DNA of 64,000 nucleotides from Moniliophthora roreri (taxonomy: Eukaryota > Basidiomycota > Agaricomycetes > Agaricales > Marasmiaceae): positions 682,001-746,000 of the forward strand of contig LATX02000035.1 in the NCBI GenBank assembly GCA_001466705.2. Reading direction: 5' to 3'. Position 1 is the first letter of the stretch. Every line of letters begins with the position of its first letter. Made by a program: the position numbers and the translations under genes. The notes below the pieces were generated by a model. It made no database searches, had not been told where the DNA came from, and saw nothing but the letters and a program-made list of their open reading frames with translations. Below are positions 24,926 through 35,169 of this stretch, piece after piece.

Positions 24926-25651
24926 AGCGGGATGAAGCCCGTCGTACGCATTAAAAATATGTAATGATGGACACGTTGGACGGGATTTGTATCATTAGTA
25001 CCTGTATGTACCTTATGAAGATCTATGGTAGGTAGGAATATAATTTTCATTGTGGTCATCTTATTCAGTGCCGTGCGCTTGGGCCGTAAAGCGATGGCTT
25101 TTGTCTCTTAAGTGAGCTCTTCGTCTCCAAGACGAGCGCTAAAGAGACAGAATCCAAGGGTCGTGAGAAACCCTGGTGTTGCCTCGCCGTAGCTCGTCCT
25201 TCGTCTCGACCATTCTCATCAACCTTCACGCTTCTGAAGCCATGCATACTGTAGCTTCTTTTCAACAATTGGCGCAATATCAGAATTCAGGACCATCCTG
25301 CTAAGGAAACCTCACGGCTATCAGCTTGTGAAACTGTCTGAAACACTGCACTCAGTGCTCGATTGTTACTTTCCATCTCGGAAGTAGAGCTGCGACGCGG
25401 GACCGCGGATGTAGACCCGATCATCATAGCTGCGTCGTTCTCATGACCACCCCGGGCTCTTCCTTACTCCCTCCATTACCACACAATGCGGCACCCGTCC
25501 TATGCTTCGGAACACGGCGTGCCCAATTACTTCTGCAAAAGGCCGTCTACGATGAGAATTAGCTTAGGTCATACACCACACGATCAAGGACTCAATATAA
25601 AAGACATACATATACCTCCTTGATTCTGAAGTGACCAAAGGCAAGAACGAG
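24926..25651. promoter_or_regulatory. Intergenic region upstream of questin-oxidase-like gene
   Basis: About 725 bases without a supported gene. A good TATA-like element, TATAAAAG, sits at 25596-25603, about 50 bases before the ATG at 25652, and is likely the core promoter of the downstream gene. Confidence 0.5.
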
Positions 25652-27397
25652 ATGACACAGACATTCGACCTTTGGCCAAACCCTGCACTCCCGCCATCCC
25701 AGTTCTCTCCCGTCCGTTCACCTGGACCTACTCCAGAGTCGACCAAGACTCTGCGAGATGTGTTGAGGAAGAACCACGAGAATTGGCATTGCTTCTATGA
25801 TGAGCATGGGAGGCACAAGTGAGTGTTTCTCTCTTATAATTGTCTTTGCAACGGAAGTTGATGAATGAGCACCAAAAGTCATATCTCTCACCATGCTCTT
25901 GCTGTTTGGGCACTTGGCGCCCACAAGGATGTTGTTCAGATGGGTTATGACAAGAATGAATTTCTGCAGCAGCCCAAAGGGGAGAGTCCCGGTGAGATAA
26001 CGAAGGAGAATTGGAGAAACCACTTGGGAGATAAGAGGCACGTTCAAGTTGGGACTTGCTGCCGACCGTACTGACCCAGCGTGCAGCTACTATTCCGCCT
26101 ATATTGCCTTCTTCACATCTATCGTTCAAGCTATCGGATCTGCACGTGCTGTCGAGGAGTATGTATTCTCAAAGGAAGCCAACTTTGGCGCGAAGAATAA
26201 AGAGGTATCTCACAATCGTTGTCCTTCATCGCATCCAACACATGCTAAAGTCGAGATTGAACAGGGCGGTACACCTGAAATGCTTTCACGACTCCAGGCA
26301 GGCATCATGCACGCCCATATTCACGTCGGTTACGGTGCAGAGTTTGGTTTACCTGGCATGGTCGTTGAAGGTTCGCTTAGCTGGTGTTCCTTTGACATCA
26401 GGACTCACGAATTATCATAGGACTGGCCGAGGCAGCGGTATCCGAACCCGACAGTACAGCCGTTATACCTCCTACACTCTGGGACGAACCACAAAATCCA
26501 TCGTCCCTTACCGCCAAACTCTCGTCTGTGCTCTCCTTAGGAGGCTCTGCGACGTCCGCCGAGAAGAAGGAAGAAGTAACACCCTTCAATATTCTCGACC
26601 TCGTTATCGCCGACTCCGCCATCCAGCCTCAGTCAATGGGTCTCGAAACCATGTACTCCGATGTCCAGCGTACTTCTGGCGCGAAAATTGCCGAACATGT
26701 TTCCAAATGGACTTTCTCATCCTTGCAACCTAATAACGAAGAAATCCAACAAAAGATCGAACAGCTCCACTTTGCGCTTACATTGATGTATGCCGCTGCA
26801 GGGTACAAAGGCGCCGAAGAAGGACAATTTAACGCAGACTTTCTCGCATGCCATTTCGTCACCTCGGGTATTTTCTTGCCCTCACTCGTCACGTACCTCT
26901 CCGCTGCGAACCAGGTACGTCTACTCAAGGCATACTACGGAGCCTGTCTGTCGTGGTATGTCTCCATTGGAAAGCCACAGCTTGATTGTCGACCGCTCTT
27001 TGCCGATGAGACATTGGCGCACCCGCAACCACCGGAAGAAGAGGAGGTGAAGAAGAGGACACATAGGCATGCGTTACCAAGGGCAGAGAATCCCAATCCG
27101 TGGACATGGATTCTGAGAGAGGGGATCGTAAACCCGGATGATCATGTACCAAAGTGTCAGAGGGCGCTGGCGCATTATGCGAACCTCTATGGAACGAGGG
27201 AGAGGGGGAGCATGAGCTTGCGAGCTGAAGCAGATGCTAGTGGGATTAAGAATTTAGAGGAAATGGATGGGACATTGTTCCTAAGGGCCGCGGCGTTGAC
27301 ACAGCAAAGATTGGGGAGAGATCGGGAGGTGGTGCCAAAGCTGCAGATTTATTGGGATAGGAGGGGGTATTTGGGTGGTGGAGACGACTCATATTAA
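25652..27397 (+). CDS. Questin-oxidase-like protein (DUF4243 family)
   Basis: Resembles fungal questin oxidase (a Baeyer-Villiger-type ring-opening enzyme in anthraquinone pathways) and the wider family of the same fold. After the start MTQTFDLWPNPALPPSQFSP, the conserved segments are LRKNHENWHCFYDEHGRHK, then after an intron SHISHHALAVWALGA, then YYSAYIAFFTSIVQAIG after a second intron, AGIMHAHIHVGYGAEFGLPG, and in the last exon a His/Trp-rich half (HFALTLMYAAAGYKG, CHFVTSGIFLPSL, NPWTWILREGIVN). About 480 residues, apparently intact. Many basidiomycete members sit outside any polyketide cluster, as here, so the natural substrate is unknown. It converges on TMA16. Confidence 0.85.
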
Positions 27398-27606
27398 TGA
27401 ATCAGGCTGACTTCTCTGCTCAATGGAAGGGTGATATGGATATACGATATGTATGGAATATGTACCTGTTATGAATCGTGTTTGGTATGCATATTCTCTA
27501 CAGCCCGAGTGAGCATTCCCGTGGTGGACAACTGGTATGAACGTAATAAATGATCCATATTACTGACGTGGTGATGATAACCTGTATACTAGCCCAGACA
27601 AATCTG

Positions 27607-28397
27607 TCATAATATTGGCCCATCCATAGCCATAATGGTGCTTGCAAACCTCTGCGGCGGCTCCGTGCTTGTTATCGGCGGCGTTGGAGCATTTTCCGTT
27701 GATTGGTCCACGTCCATATCACCTTGCTCCTCCTTCCCAGCACTAATTACCGACGCATGCTTTCCAGGCCGCGAAATGACCACAGATTGAGGATTTGATG
27801 AGTTCACGCGAATAAATCGCAGAAGATCAATATACTCGACTGCTTTTTGGTCCCATTTACGGAGAAGATCGACTGTAGGGGGGTGAGTGAGGTCAATTAC
27901 CTCTGTAACCGGTCAGAGATACTCTGAGTGAGAACAAAATGTGTACTGTAAACTTACCGAATCCCGTTCTATAATCCTCCTCCTCTCGAAGCTTGAGTTC
28001 CTCCAATTTAGTTTCCTTTACACTCTTTGGCCGCCCTTTACGTCTCAAAGCCCGTTCTTCTTCCAACTCATTGTCGTAACGTTTTAGCCAGACGTTTGCA
28101 ATGAGATCGTGCAGATCCGCAAGTGACAAAATGCCCTCTTGTGGTATTGCGTTGTAGAAGAATTTATAAAAATCGGCTGAATTCCGTGTTCGTGAGCATA
28201 AGGGATAGATAGGAATGGTTTGACAACTCACCCAACGAATGGTATCTCTGCTTGCGATTTGAGGTGAGATTACTCATTTTTTCTTTGCGTACAGATTTCC
28301 GGTTCAGCTGTGCTGCTTTTCTGGATTCTGGGTGAAATACTTTTTCTTTCTTTGCTGGTTTTGAGGTGGATGATTTGCCTGTTTTTGTGGGCGCCAT
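27607..28397 (-). CDS. TMA16: Ribosome-biogenesis protein Tma16
   Basis: Tma16 associates with nuclear pre-60S ribosomal particles. The N-terminus MAPTKTGKSSTSKPAKKEKV is followed by the family signature HPESRKAAQLNRKSVRKEKM. After an intron near 28230-28180 the protein continues DFYKFFYNAIPQEGILSLAD and LHDLIANVWLKRYDNELEEE, then a basic linker (RRKGRPKSVKETKLEELKLR) and, after a second intron, VDLLRKWDQKAVEYIDLLRF. The tail is Ser/Thr/Pro-rich and ends GPIL. Length about 220 residues, slightly longer than the yeast protein. It shares a 163-bp promoter with MOZART1. Confidence 0.88.
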
Positions 28398-28560
28398 TTT
28401 GGTAGAAGGTAATAAGAAAATGTCGTATGTAAGCTGGTCTGTGCGCACAACACCTGGGTCATTCACTGCCGTCAACCGTCGTCGTCACAGGTTGTTGTTA
28501 CTTAGAGTTTCACTGGGGAAGCGAATTGCAATTTCAAAGCAGCCATTGGACACGGCGACC
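28398..28560. promoter_or_regulatory. Bidirectional promoter TMA16 / MOZART1
   Basis: Only 163 bases separate the two divergent ATGs, so both genes must start transcription from this block. No canonical TATA box is evident. Confidence 0.6.
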
Positions 28561-28879
28561 ATGCCGACCCAGGAATCGGATCGAATCGCTTCTGCTCAGC
28601 AGACATTGGACAGTGAGCAGCCCTTCCTTTTCTAGCCTTCAAGTTGCGCTTATAACATCCAGTTTTGTATGAAATGTCGCAGCTGTTGAATACCCAGCTA
28701 GACAAGGAAACCCTGACGACATGTGTGAGGTTGATTGAAGGTGGCGTGAATCCAGAGGCTCTGGCGGTGAGTCAAGTGCACGGGAAGGTGTCATTGAGGT
28801 TCAACTTATCGTTATTTCTCAGGCGGTTATTGAGGAACTCCGAAGAGAAAACCTGGCGCGTAATGCGAGAGAAGTATAG
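28561..28879 (+). CDS. MZT1: Mitotic-spindle organising protein 1 (MOZART1)
   Basis: A tiny gamma-tubulin-complex subunit that helps recruit and activate the complex at spindle pole bodies. Three exons: [17 protein letters not shown], then after an intron (28611-28661) [18 protein letters not shown] followed by [16 protein letters not shown], then after a second intron (28767-28822) [18 protein letters not shown]. This matches the MOZART1 family closely ([26 protein letters not shown]). About 72 residues, the usual family size. It is easily missed because no single open frame covers it. Confidence 0.9.
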
Positions 28880-30056
28880 GTTATAGGTGTGCTGGCTGTC
28901 GAGGCGCTCCATCAACAACAACGCGCGACCGCATCTCGTATCAAATTCGTTCCCTCGTTCTAATGATAGATGGAAACTTGAACAACTATTTATTTAAAGG
29001 TACGTAGCATCGGAGAGCAAAATCAGAATCACGACTGACTGCGGATGCAAGGCTCTGTTCTGTTGAATCTCAAGTGTACAACTTCGTGATGATCCATGCT
29101 ACTTAAAGAACTGTACTTGTACTGTACAACCATCCACGCGCATGACCATACTTCACCTGCCCAATCTGTTTCTTCTCCTCCTCCGAAGAATACTGCACCC
29201 ATCATAGAATCAAGTGCACGGGCGTCATAACATCGTCGTATACATATGCTGCACAGACCCACCTAGACCAACCATAAATTGATTTATAGGCGTCCGTATG
29301 GCGTCACAAGAGACGACATTTTAGCATTGAAGCTAGATGCATTTATCACGCTCCTTCCAATCATCCTGCGCGTTGTAATTCCATAGCCAAAACCGCACTA
29401 CTCGGGACATTATGGAAGCTTTCCCAAGCAGGACTGGCAGATTCTCGTGAGTACAACAAATACAGCGTAATATTAGGTATTCTTACCATCCAATGCAGTA
29501 GTATGTTATCAAGACGGTGAGCATACTCAACCTCGTCAGGTTCGTTCATAGCCACGCATCGCCCTCATGTTGTACTGTGATCAGTGACCTTGCTAATAAT
29601 CTTTTCTGAGCTCGCATCTTGTCTCTCAGAAAAATTCTACCCATGAAGGTGTCGTTCAGGATTGAACGTTGTTTTTCAGCTCTCCAAATCTATTCGTACC
29701 GTTGACTCCTTGTTTCATATTCGACCAGAGACAGATCAAGGTAATGGACATCATTTCAGTAGTAGACCAGCGCCAATACAGCCGATATCTTCATGGCTTT
29801 ACTGCGGAGGTTTTTGTATTTCATCTCTGTTATACCTTTTCTAGAGTATTTAAAACCTTGAATGCTATGCCAAAATGGCAATTTCACCGGTCGCAAGGAT
29901 ACAACTTGCCGCAAGAGTGCAATGAGTTCAATTGATCCCGCTGGAACTGTGAGAAATTTGTCGGTGATGCGTGACCTGAAATAGTGCTCTTGGCCATCGT
30001 CTACCACAGCGAGAGCGAGACCGATACCGACTCTCATCCCCTCACCGTCCTCAACG
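28880..30056. other. Intergenic stretch, no confident gene
   Basis: 1.2 kb between MOZART1 and the Zds1 homologue. A 64-codon minus-strand open frame at 29361-29555 contains a plausible intron, but the spliced product is short and unrecognised. The last 150 bases are pyrimidine-rich and likely form the leader of the Zds1-like gene. Confidence 0.4.
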
Positions 30057-33047
30057 ATGACCATGAACCCCTCCGAGTACGAAATTCAGCTCGAGGTCGA
30101 AGCACTTCGCGACATTCGACGTCGCTCAATAACTCCAGGAGCACTCACCATTGACCCTGATCTCCCAAACCAGTCTGCTTCCCAAAATGCCTATTGGTCT
30201 TCCCCTTCCACAGAAAACGATTCAAGCTCGTCTTCATCTCATGAGGACAGCAGCAGCAGCAGTGGCCATACAGATTCCCCTTCTCACAGGCGTACAGATG
30301 ACCCCTTCCACCTCTTTTGGGTTCCAGCAAGCGTACATCCAGAGATTGCCCCTGCAGAGTTCCGTGCGTTTCTCAAGGAGCATTCCAGATCGCCACCCCC
30401 CGCAGATGACTCTCAGCCTCTCAGCAGATCTAGTTCACTGTCTTCGGTCTCTTCCCAGGGCTTGGGTAGGAAGAGGTCCATGCTCAGTAGGCAATATCGC
30501 CCATCAGAAAATGACGATGTTGAGGAGAAGGAGGAAAAGATTGTTCCATTACGAAGGAATCGCAGCACCTTGTACCACAACCAAGGCCCTCAGCTCACTA
30601 TCAATGATCTACAACGGCTGGAGCAATTGGCGGAGGAAGCCTCAGAGAATGACGATCCTTCAAGGCTGAGGAACGTTTTGAGAAGGAGTCTTAGTCTCAA
30701 CGTGTCGCCTACTGGTGAGTTTATGATATTGTACCTCATTGACTCCAGTTCACCGAGTTGCATCCCAGCCCTGGACAAGATGGACCGCGTGCCTGAGATG
30801 GGCGACGAAGCAGATGCCCCAATTATAGTGCCACCACCCGGTCTCATTCTCCGACGTGCAGCGCGGACGAAAATTAGAAAACCGAGTCTACCCGGTGATG
30901 GCGACGGTCATCGGTTCGGTTCTACTCGTCGCCGTACTTCTGCTCGCGCCGGCGTTACTGAACAACGAACGTCCAGTGACCAAGGCGAGCAACCAGAACC
31001 ACTTGCTCACAAACGCGTACAGTCTCTCACAGAGAGTGCTGATACGAGTCATCGACCTTCACACGATTCCTTCGATGAAGCTCTCATATATGATGCATAT
31101 GCTCGAGACGATGATGAAGAACTGCATACTCAAACTCCTACGTCCCCACCATTACCCATTACAACGCCGTCGCCGCCGCCGCCGCCGCCGCCTGTCGAAA
31201 TAACGGAAGTCCCAAAGACGTCTACATCATCTACGCTACCTGAACCAGAAGTGCAGCCATCACTCCTGGAAGCACTCGGTCCAATTGTACATTCGCCCCA
31301 GCCACAGCGCTCGCTGTCACCCCAACCATCCTCCGAACCTACACCACAGCAAACAACACGAACTCCTTCTCCACCATTACCGGGCTCGTCAGCACCGTTA
31401 TCTGCCCAAATAACGCCTCCCACTCCACCGCCCCAACAACAGCCCGCATCGCAACTTCCACAACAACAGCCATCCTTCCTAAACACACCTCCCACACCGC
31501 AACAACTTCCACCGACACGTAAAGAGAAAGATAAAAAGGGACTTTTTGGCAAATGGGGCTCTGATAAGAGCAGTAAGCGACAAGCCAAAGACAAGGACAA
31601 GGACAAGGACAAAGACTCCACTCATCAGCAGCACCAATCCCAATCAACGTCGGAACCCAAAGAGAAGGAGAAGGAGAAGGAGAAGGAGAAAGAGAAAGAG
31701 AAAGAGTCCGGCTTTTTCGGCTCCCTCTTCTCCAAAAGATCGTCCAAAGAAAGCTCTTCCTCTTCACATGGCCACGATTCTTCTTCACACACACACGGTC
31801 GAGAGACTGCCGCTGCGATGTTTGGTGGTCCCAGTGGTAAAGGGAAACAAGGTCCGCATGGTCAACCTGGCACACCCGGCACGCCGGGCTTCGGTGCCCC
31901 CGCACCTGGAGGTGGAATTATCAACAACTACTCGAGGTACCCTCTTCATGTCGAACGGGCAATTTATCGGTTGAGTCATATCAAATTGGCCAATCCGAGA
32001 CGTCCGTTATATGAGCAGGTCTTGATCAGTAACTTGATGTTCTGGTATTTGGGCGTTATCAATAAGGCGCAGGGACAACAACAGCAGCAGCAGCAGCAGC
32101 AACAACAACAACAACAACAAGAAGGAGTGATGCAGGGCCAACCACCACAACAGGTGATGAATGGGTCAGCGGATGTAAATGAGAGAGAGGCGATAGATGC
32201 TCAGCAGAGAGAACGAATGGAACAGCAACAACAACAGAATGGAAATCATGGTAATAGTAATGCTAATAGCGGGACTAAGCGGGAGAGTTCGCCAAAACGA
32301 GGTTCGTTGACGAAAGCTGCTGCTGCTGGACAGGGAGGTAGGAAGGCGGAGATGGCAGTAAGGGGGCCGCAGTATGACATGCAACATCGGGCGATGGAGC
32401 AGGAGTACAGTGGTGGTATCGGATACGGTCAGCCACAGAGAGGGTCACCACAGTCGCAGTCGTGGGGGTATCAGCCTCAACCTGGTCCTCAGCAGCAGCA
32501 GTATGCAGGTAATCCACCACGGTTGGTACAACAACCGCAACAACAACAGCAAGACGAAAGTCCGTTTTATTATTCTGTGGATATGGCTCAGCAGCAGCGG
32601 TTACCACCGGGCGCCATGGCACCGATGGACCAGATGTCATGGCCCTCGGGGCCATCAAATCCTCAACAGCCGAATTCCGCTCCGCCTCCACATCGACGCT
32701 CACGATCACCGCCTCCACAGCAGCAGGGTTTAACATATCATTCGAACGAATCGGCGGAAAGTTTCGGTGAGCAAACGGGCGTGGCGGGTGTGGCGGGTGT
32801 GGATGGATATGGAAAGCAGCAGCGTCATCATCGTGGGCCGGGTCGATCGTTGTCTGCGACGGCCTTACCGTCTCAATCACCTTCAGCGAATGGGAGACCG
32901 AGAAAAGGCGTGAGTGCAAGTGCTGCACTACCGTCTCATCGAGCGAGAACAAAGAGTGCTGAGAGTCATGGCTCTGGGATTAATGGTGCGGTTGGTGAAG
33001 AAGAGGACATGCCACTTGCGATGTACCAGCAACAGCGGAGGAGATAG
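30057..33047 (+). CDS. ZDS1: Zds1/Zds2 homologue (Zds C-terminal domain protein)
   Basis: Yeast Zds proteins bind PP2A-Cdc55 and control mitotic entry, Cdc14 release and polarity. The hallmark C-terminal Zds domain is at about 31930-32070: NNYSRYPLHVERAIYRLSHI, then KLANPRRPLYEQVLISNLMF and WYLGVIN. The N-terminus begins MTMNPSEYEIQLEVEALRDI followed by RRRSITPGALTIDPDLPN. The frame is open over 996 codons, but bases 30715-30768 form a perfect 54-nt GT...AG intron without a stop; removal joins SPT to ALDKMDRVPEMGDEADAPII, so the protein is probably 978 residues. The rest is strongly low-complexity: Pro runs, KDKDKD, EKEKEK, and poly-Gln. Unlike the yeast proteins, a long Gln-rich tail follows the Zds domain. 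Confidence 0.9.
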   Translation: MTMNPSEYEIQLEVEALRDIRRRSITPGALTIDPDLPNQSASQNAYWSSPSTENDSSSSSSHEDSSSSSGHTDSPSHRRTDDPFHLFWVPASVHPEIAPAEFRAFLKEHSRSPPPADDSQPLSRSSSLSSVSSQGLGRKRSMLSRQYRPSENDDVEEKEEKIVPLRRNRSTLYHNQGPQLTINDLQRLEQLAEEASENDDPSRLRNVLRRSLSLNVSPTGEFMILYLIDSSSPSCIPALDKMDRVPEMGDEADAPIIVPPPGLILRRAARTKIRKPSLPGDGDGHRFGSTRRRTSARAGVTEQRTSSDQGEQPEPLAHKRVQSLTESADTSHRPSHDSFDEALIYDAYARDDDEELHTQTPTSPPLPITTPSPPPPPPPVEITEVPKTSTSSTLPEPEVQPSLLEALGPIVHSPQPQRSLSPQPSSEPTPQQTTRTPSPPLPGSSAPLSAQITPPTPPPQQQPASQLPQQQPSFLNTPPTPQQLPPTRKEKDKKGLFGKWGSDKSSKRQAKDKDKDKDKDSTHQQHQSQSTSEPKEKEKEKEKEKEKEKESGFFGSLFSKRSSKESSSSSHGHDSSSHTHGRETAAAMFGGPSGKGKQGPHGQPGTPGTPGFGAPAPGGGIINNYSRYPLHVERAIYRLSHIKLANPRRPLYEQVLISNLMFWYLGVINKAQGQQQQQQQQQQQQQQQEGVMQGQPPQQVMNGSADVNEREAIDAQQRERMEQQQQQNGNHGNSNANSGTKRESSPKRGSLTKAAAAGQGGRKAEMAVRGPQYDMQHRAMEQEYSGGIGYGQPQRGSPQSQSWGYQPQPGPQQQQYAGNPPRLVQQPQQQQQDESPFYYSVDMAQQQRLPPGAMAPMDQMSWPSGPSNPQQPNSAPPPHRRSRSPPPQQQGLTYHSNESAESFGEQTGVAGVAGVDGYGKQQRHHRGPGRSLSATALPSQSPSANGRPRKGVSASAALPSHRARTKSAESHGSGINGAVGEEEDMPLAMYQQQRRR
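31164..31193 (+). repeat. (CGC)n run encoding polyproline
   Basis: Tandem CCG/CGC triplets in the Zds1-like gene encode a run of prolines before VEITEVPKTS. Confidence 0.75.
31590..31707 (+). repeat. Hexamer repeats encoding KD and EK dipeptides
   Basis: An AAGGAC hexamer array (31590-31616) encodes Lys-Asp repeats, and a GAGAAG/GAGAAA array (31660-31707) encodes Glu-Lys repeats, both in the Zds1-like protein just before its Zds domain. They are likely length-variable between strains. Confidence 0.8.
32075..32120 (+). repeat. CAG/CAA run encoding poly-glutamine
   Basis: An uninterrupted block of CAG then CAA codons encodes poly-Gln directly after the Zds domain. Confidence 0.85.
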
Positions 33048-33631
33048 TCTTTGAAAGAGTGAGCAATACCTATATATCCTCTATTGCATAGACTCATCGT
33101 TCCTTGATCTCTGATCAGATTCATTAACTACATTCCTATATCCCGTCGTTTTTTACCCCATCTTTGTTCCCCTTGCCATCTAGAACCGCAATTTGTCGTG
33201 GATTATTGCATTGGTTATTCGCATTTTCCCCCCACTTACCATGTTTCAGCACCTGCTCGCCTTCTGACACCCCTAAGCATGTACTTAGTATTATATTCTC
33301 TTTGTGTTTCATTCATCCGCTCTGCACGAACTACTATGGACCTCCAACGAACTCTTTCTCTTCTCTCCATCCTTTTTTCGCCACTTAAACATTCAGGATG
33401 AGGATGTGTTTGTTCGATTCTTATCGATCTTATCTTAAGAAAAGCGAGGATTAGGTAGATGGGCACCCGACTTGTAGGTTAGCATCTACTGTGTTCTCTA
33501 GTTTTTTCGATACATGTACAGTACATGTTGCAACTCATGATTATGCATTTGCAATGCTCAAGCATGTCGGATTTCCGACTTTCACTAGAAGATTATACTA
33601 GAACCCACTCCGTGAGTGGCCAAGCAAGCGT
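33048..33631. other. 3' flank between convergent genes
   Basis: About 580 AT- and pyrimidine-rich bases between the stops of the Zds1 homologue and ARPC2. No gene or RNA was recognised. Confidence 0.45.
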
Positions 33632-34908
33632 TCAAAATCCTTCATTTGATACAATCGTAATGGTAGTAGATCCATAAAACTTGTTCATTACCGGCTTACC
33701 ATCGTCCTTCCGCTGAAATAATAGACCAGCGTCAGGACTCCGGGACTCAGGAACCGAACGGAAAAAGACCCACCTAACAGTCTTCTTCTCCTTCTCCGTA
33801 TTTTCCATCTTAGCCCTGTTCAATACCTTTTGGAACTCGGCAACCCTGTGTCTCATCCTCGAATGCATGTAGGCCTTGGAACACTTGATATGATAATGCA
33901 AGTAGTCTCTGAAGAGCTGTACATGGGAGATAGTCGCCTCGGCGACCGCAGGGTTGGAAAAATGCCTTGGGAAAAGGACAAAGGTGACATATCCAGTGTC
34001 TTCTGTCTTGCGCAAATCGGTGAGGTGGCGAATTTCGAGTGGGGGGTCTCGGTTGGAGTAGAGAACTTGCGGAGCATTTTGAATGGCCGGGAGGCGACGG
34101 GCGTCAACGAATTCCTGTGGAGTATGTGAGTGAGGACACGGGGAAAAAATAGAAATGAGAAAGGGGTTGATGAAACACGAGCGCACCTGTAAAAAGACTT
34201 TTCCAAAGATTCTATCGGTTTCGTCTCTGAAGACTGTAGAGAAGATAACGGTTACTCGATCGGGAGATGCCTGGACGTATATCGCCTCTTCATCGCGATA
34301 ATGAATCTGCATCAGCTCTCCTTGCCCTGACCCCGCCGCTTCTAGTTCCTTCTGAGATTTAAAAGCCAGTTCGAAAGGTGCAGCAAGTGCGTTCCTTTTG
34401 AACAAAGCAATGGAGTTTACAAATGCTTCACGTTCCTCTGCGATTAACGCAGCACGTCAGCCTTCAGATCTCCAAACAGAGTGAAGCAGAAGCGCACCAG
34501 CACCCGCAGGAACCTGCTCCAAATCAATTTCCAAACTAACGTTATACTCCGCCTCTGGCTGTGCGCTCAAGAGTGACCCATACTCCCTCTTGAGCACATC
34601 AAGAGCCCCATAACGGACAAGTTCATCCCAACACCGGATATGCATTGATAACAAAAGACATGTCTTGCGTTCCGGTGTCGTCAAGTGGAAACGAACGCCA
34701 TCATAGTCCACAAAAGATACATCTAACGACGAAGGTCTGTGAATGGGATCGCATGAGTGATGGGTAGGGTATGGATTTGTACGAGGAATATGTACTTTGC
34801 GAGTTTCTCTCCGAGGGTGGTTTTGATGACGACATTGTGGGACTGGAAAGGGTGCTTAGCGAGGAGCTAGAAAAGCTTGAAGAAGAGGAGTACCTCTAAC
34901 AGAATCAT
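33632..34908 (-). CDS. ARC35: Arp2/3 complex subunit 2 (p34-Arc)
   Basis: Structural core subunit of the actin-branching Arp2/3 complex. The start at 34908 gives MILLE, joined by an intron to HPFQSHNVVIKTTLGEKLAK, then after another intron SSLDVSFVDYDGVRFHLTTP. Further segments are LKREYGSLLSAQPEAEYNVS, LEIDLEQVPAG, and after an intron EEREAFVNSIALFKRNALAA. Strong family motifs follow: IHYRDEEAIYVQASPDRVTV, IFSTVFRDETDRIFGKVFLQ, then APQVLYSNRDPPLEIRHL, GYVTFVLFPRH, LFRDYLHYHIKCSKAYMHSR and FQKVLNRAK. The last exon adds a fungal-type C-terminus ending TTITIVSNEGF. About 330 residues, apparently complete. Confidence 0.93.
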
Positions 34909-35169
34909 GTCGGTGAAAAACAAGTTTCGATTAAGTAGTAGTGGTGGTCGATGACTGCGATTCACGGCAAGGTTGCCAGCTTGTTTGGCCGTCACTGCCC
35001 CTAGGCGCTTGGCTCCAGCTGAGCGCTAAGTACCGCTACATTGCACGGAGTCTGTATTCAGAAGTATTAATACAAGGATAGCACAGTACAGGGTCATGAT
35101 AGTACGTAGAATGAAAGGTTCTCCATGAATACCCATCATCCTCATCAGGGACATATTGCTTCAGTTACC

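Noticed and set aside
29361..29555. Small minus-strand open frame (MAMNEPDEVEYAHRLDN)
   Set aside because: Contains a plausible intron, but the spliced product ends within a few codons and no homologue is recognised; not strong enough to list as a gene.
31130..32952. Minus-strand Ser/Gly/Leu-rich open frames opposite the Zds1 homologue
   Set aside because: Low-complexity shadows of the repeat-rich coding strand with no domain of their own.
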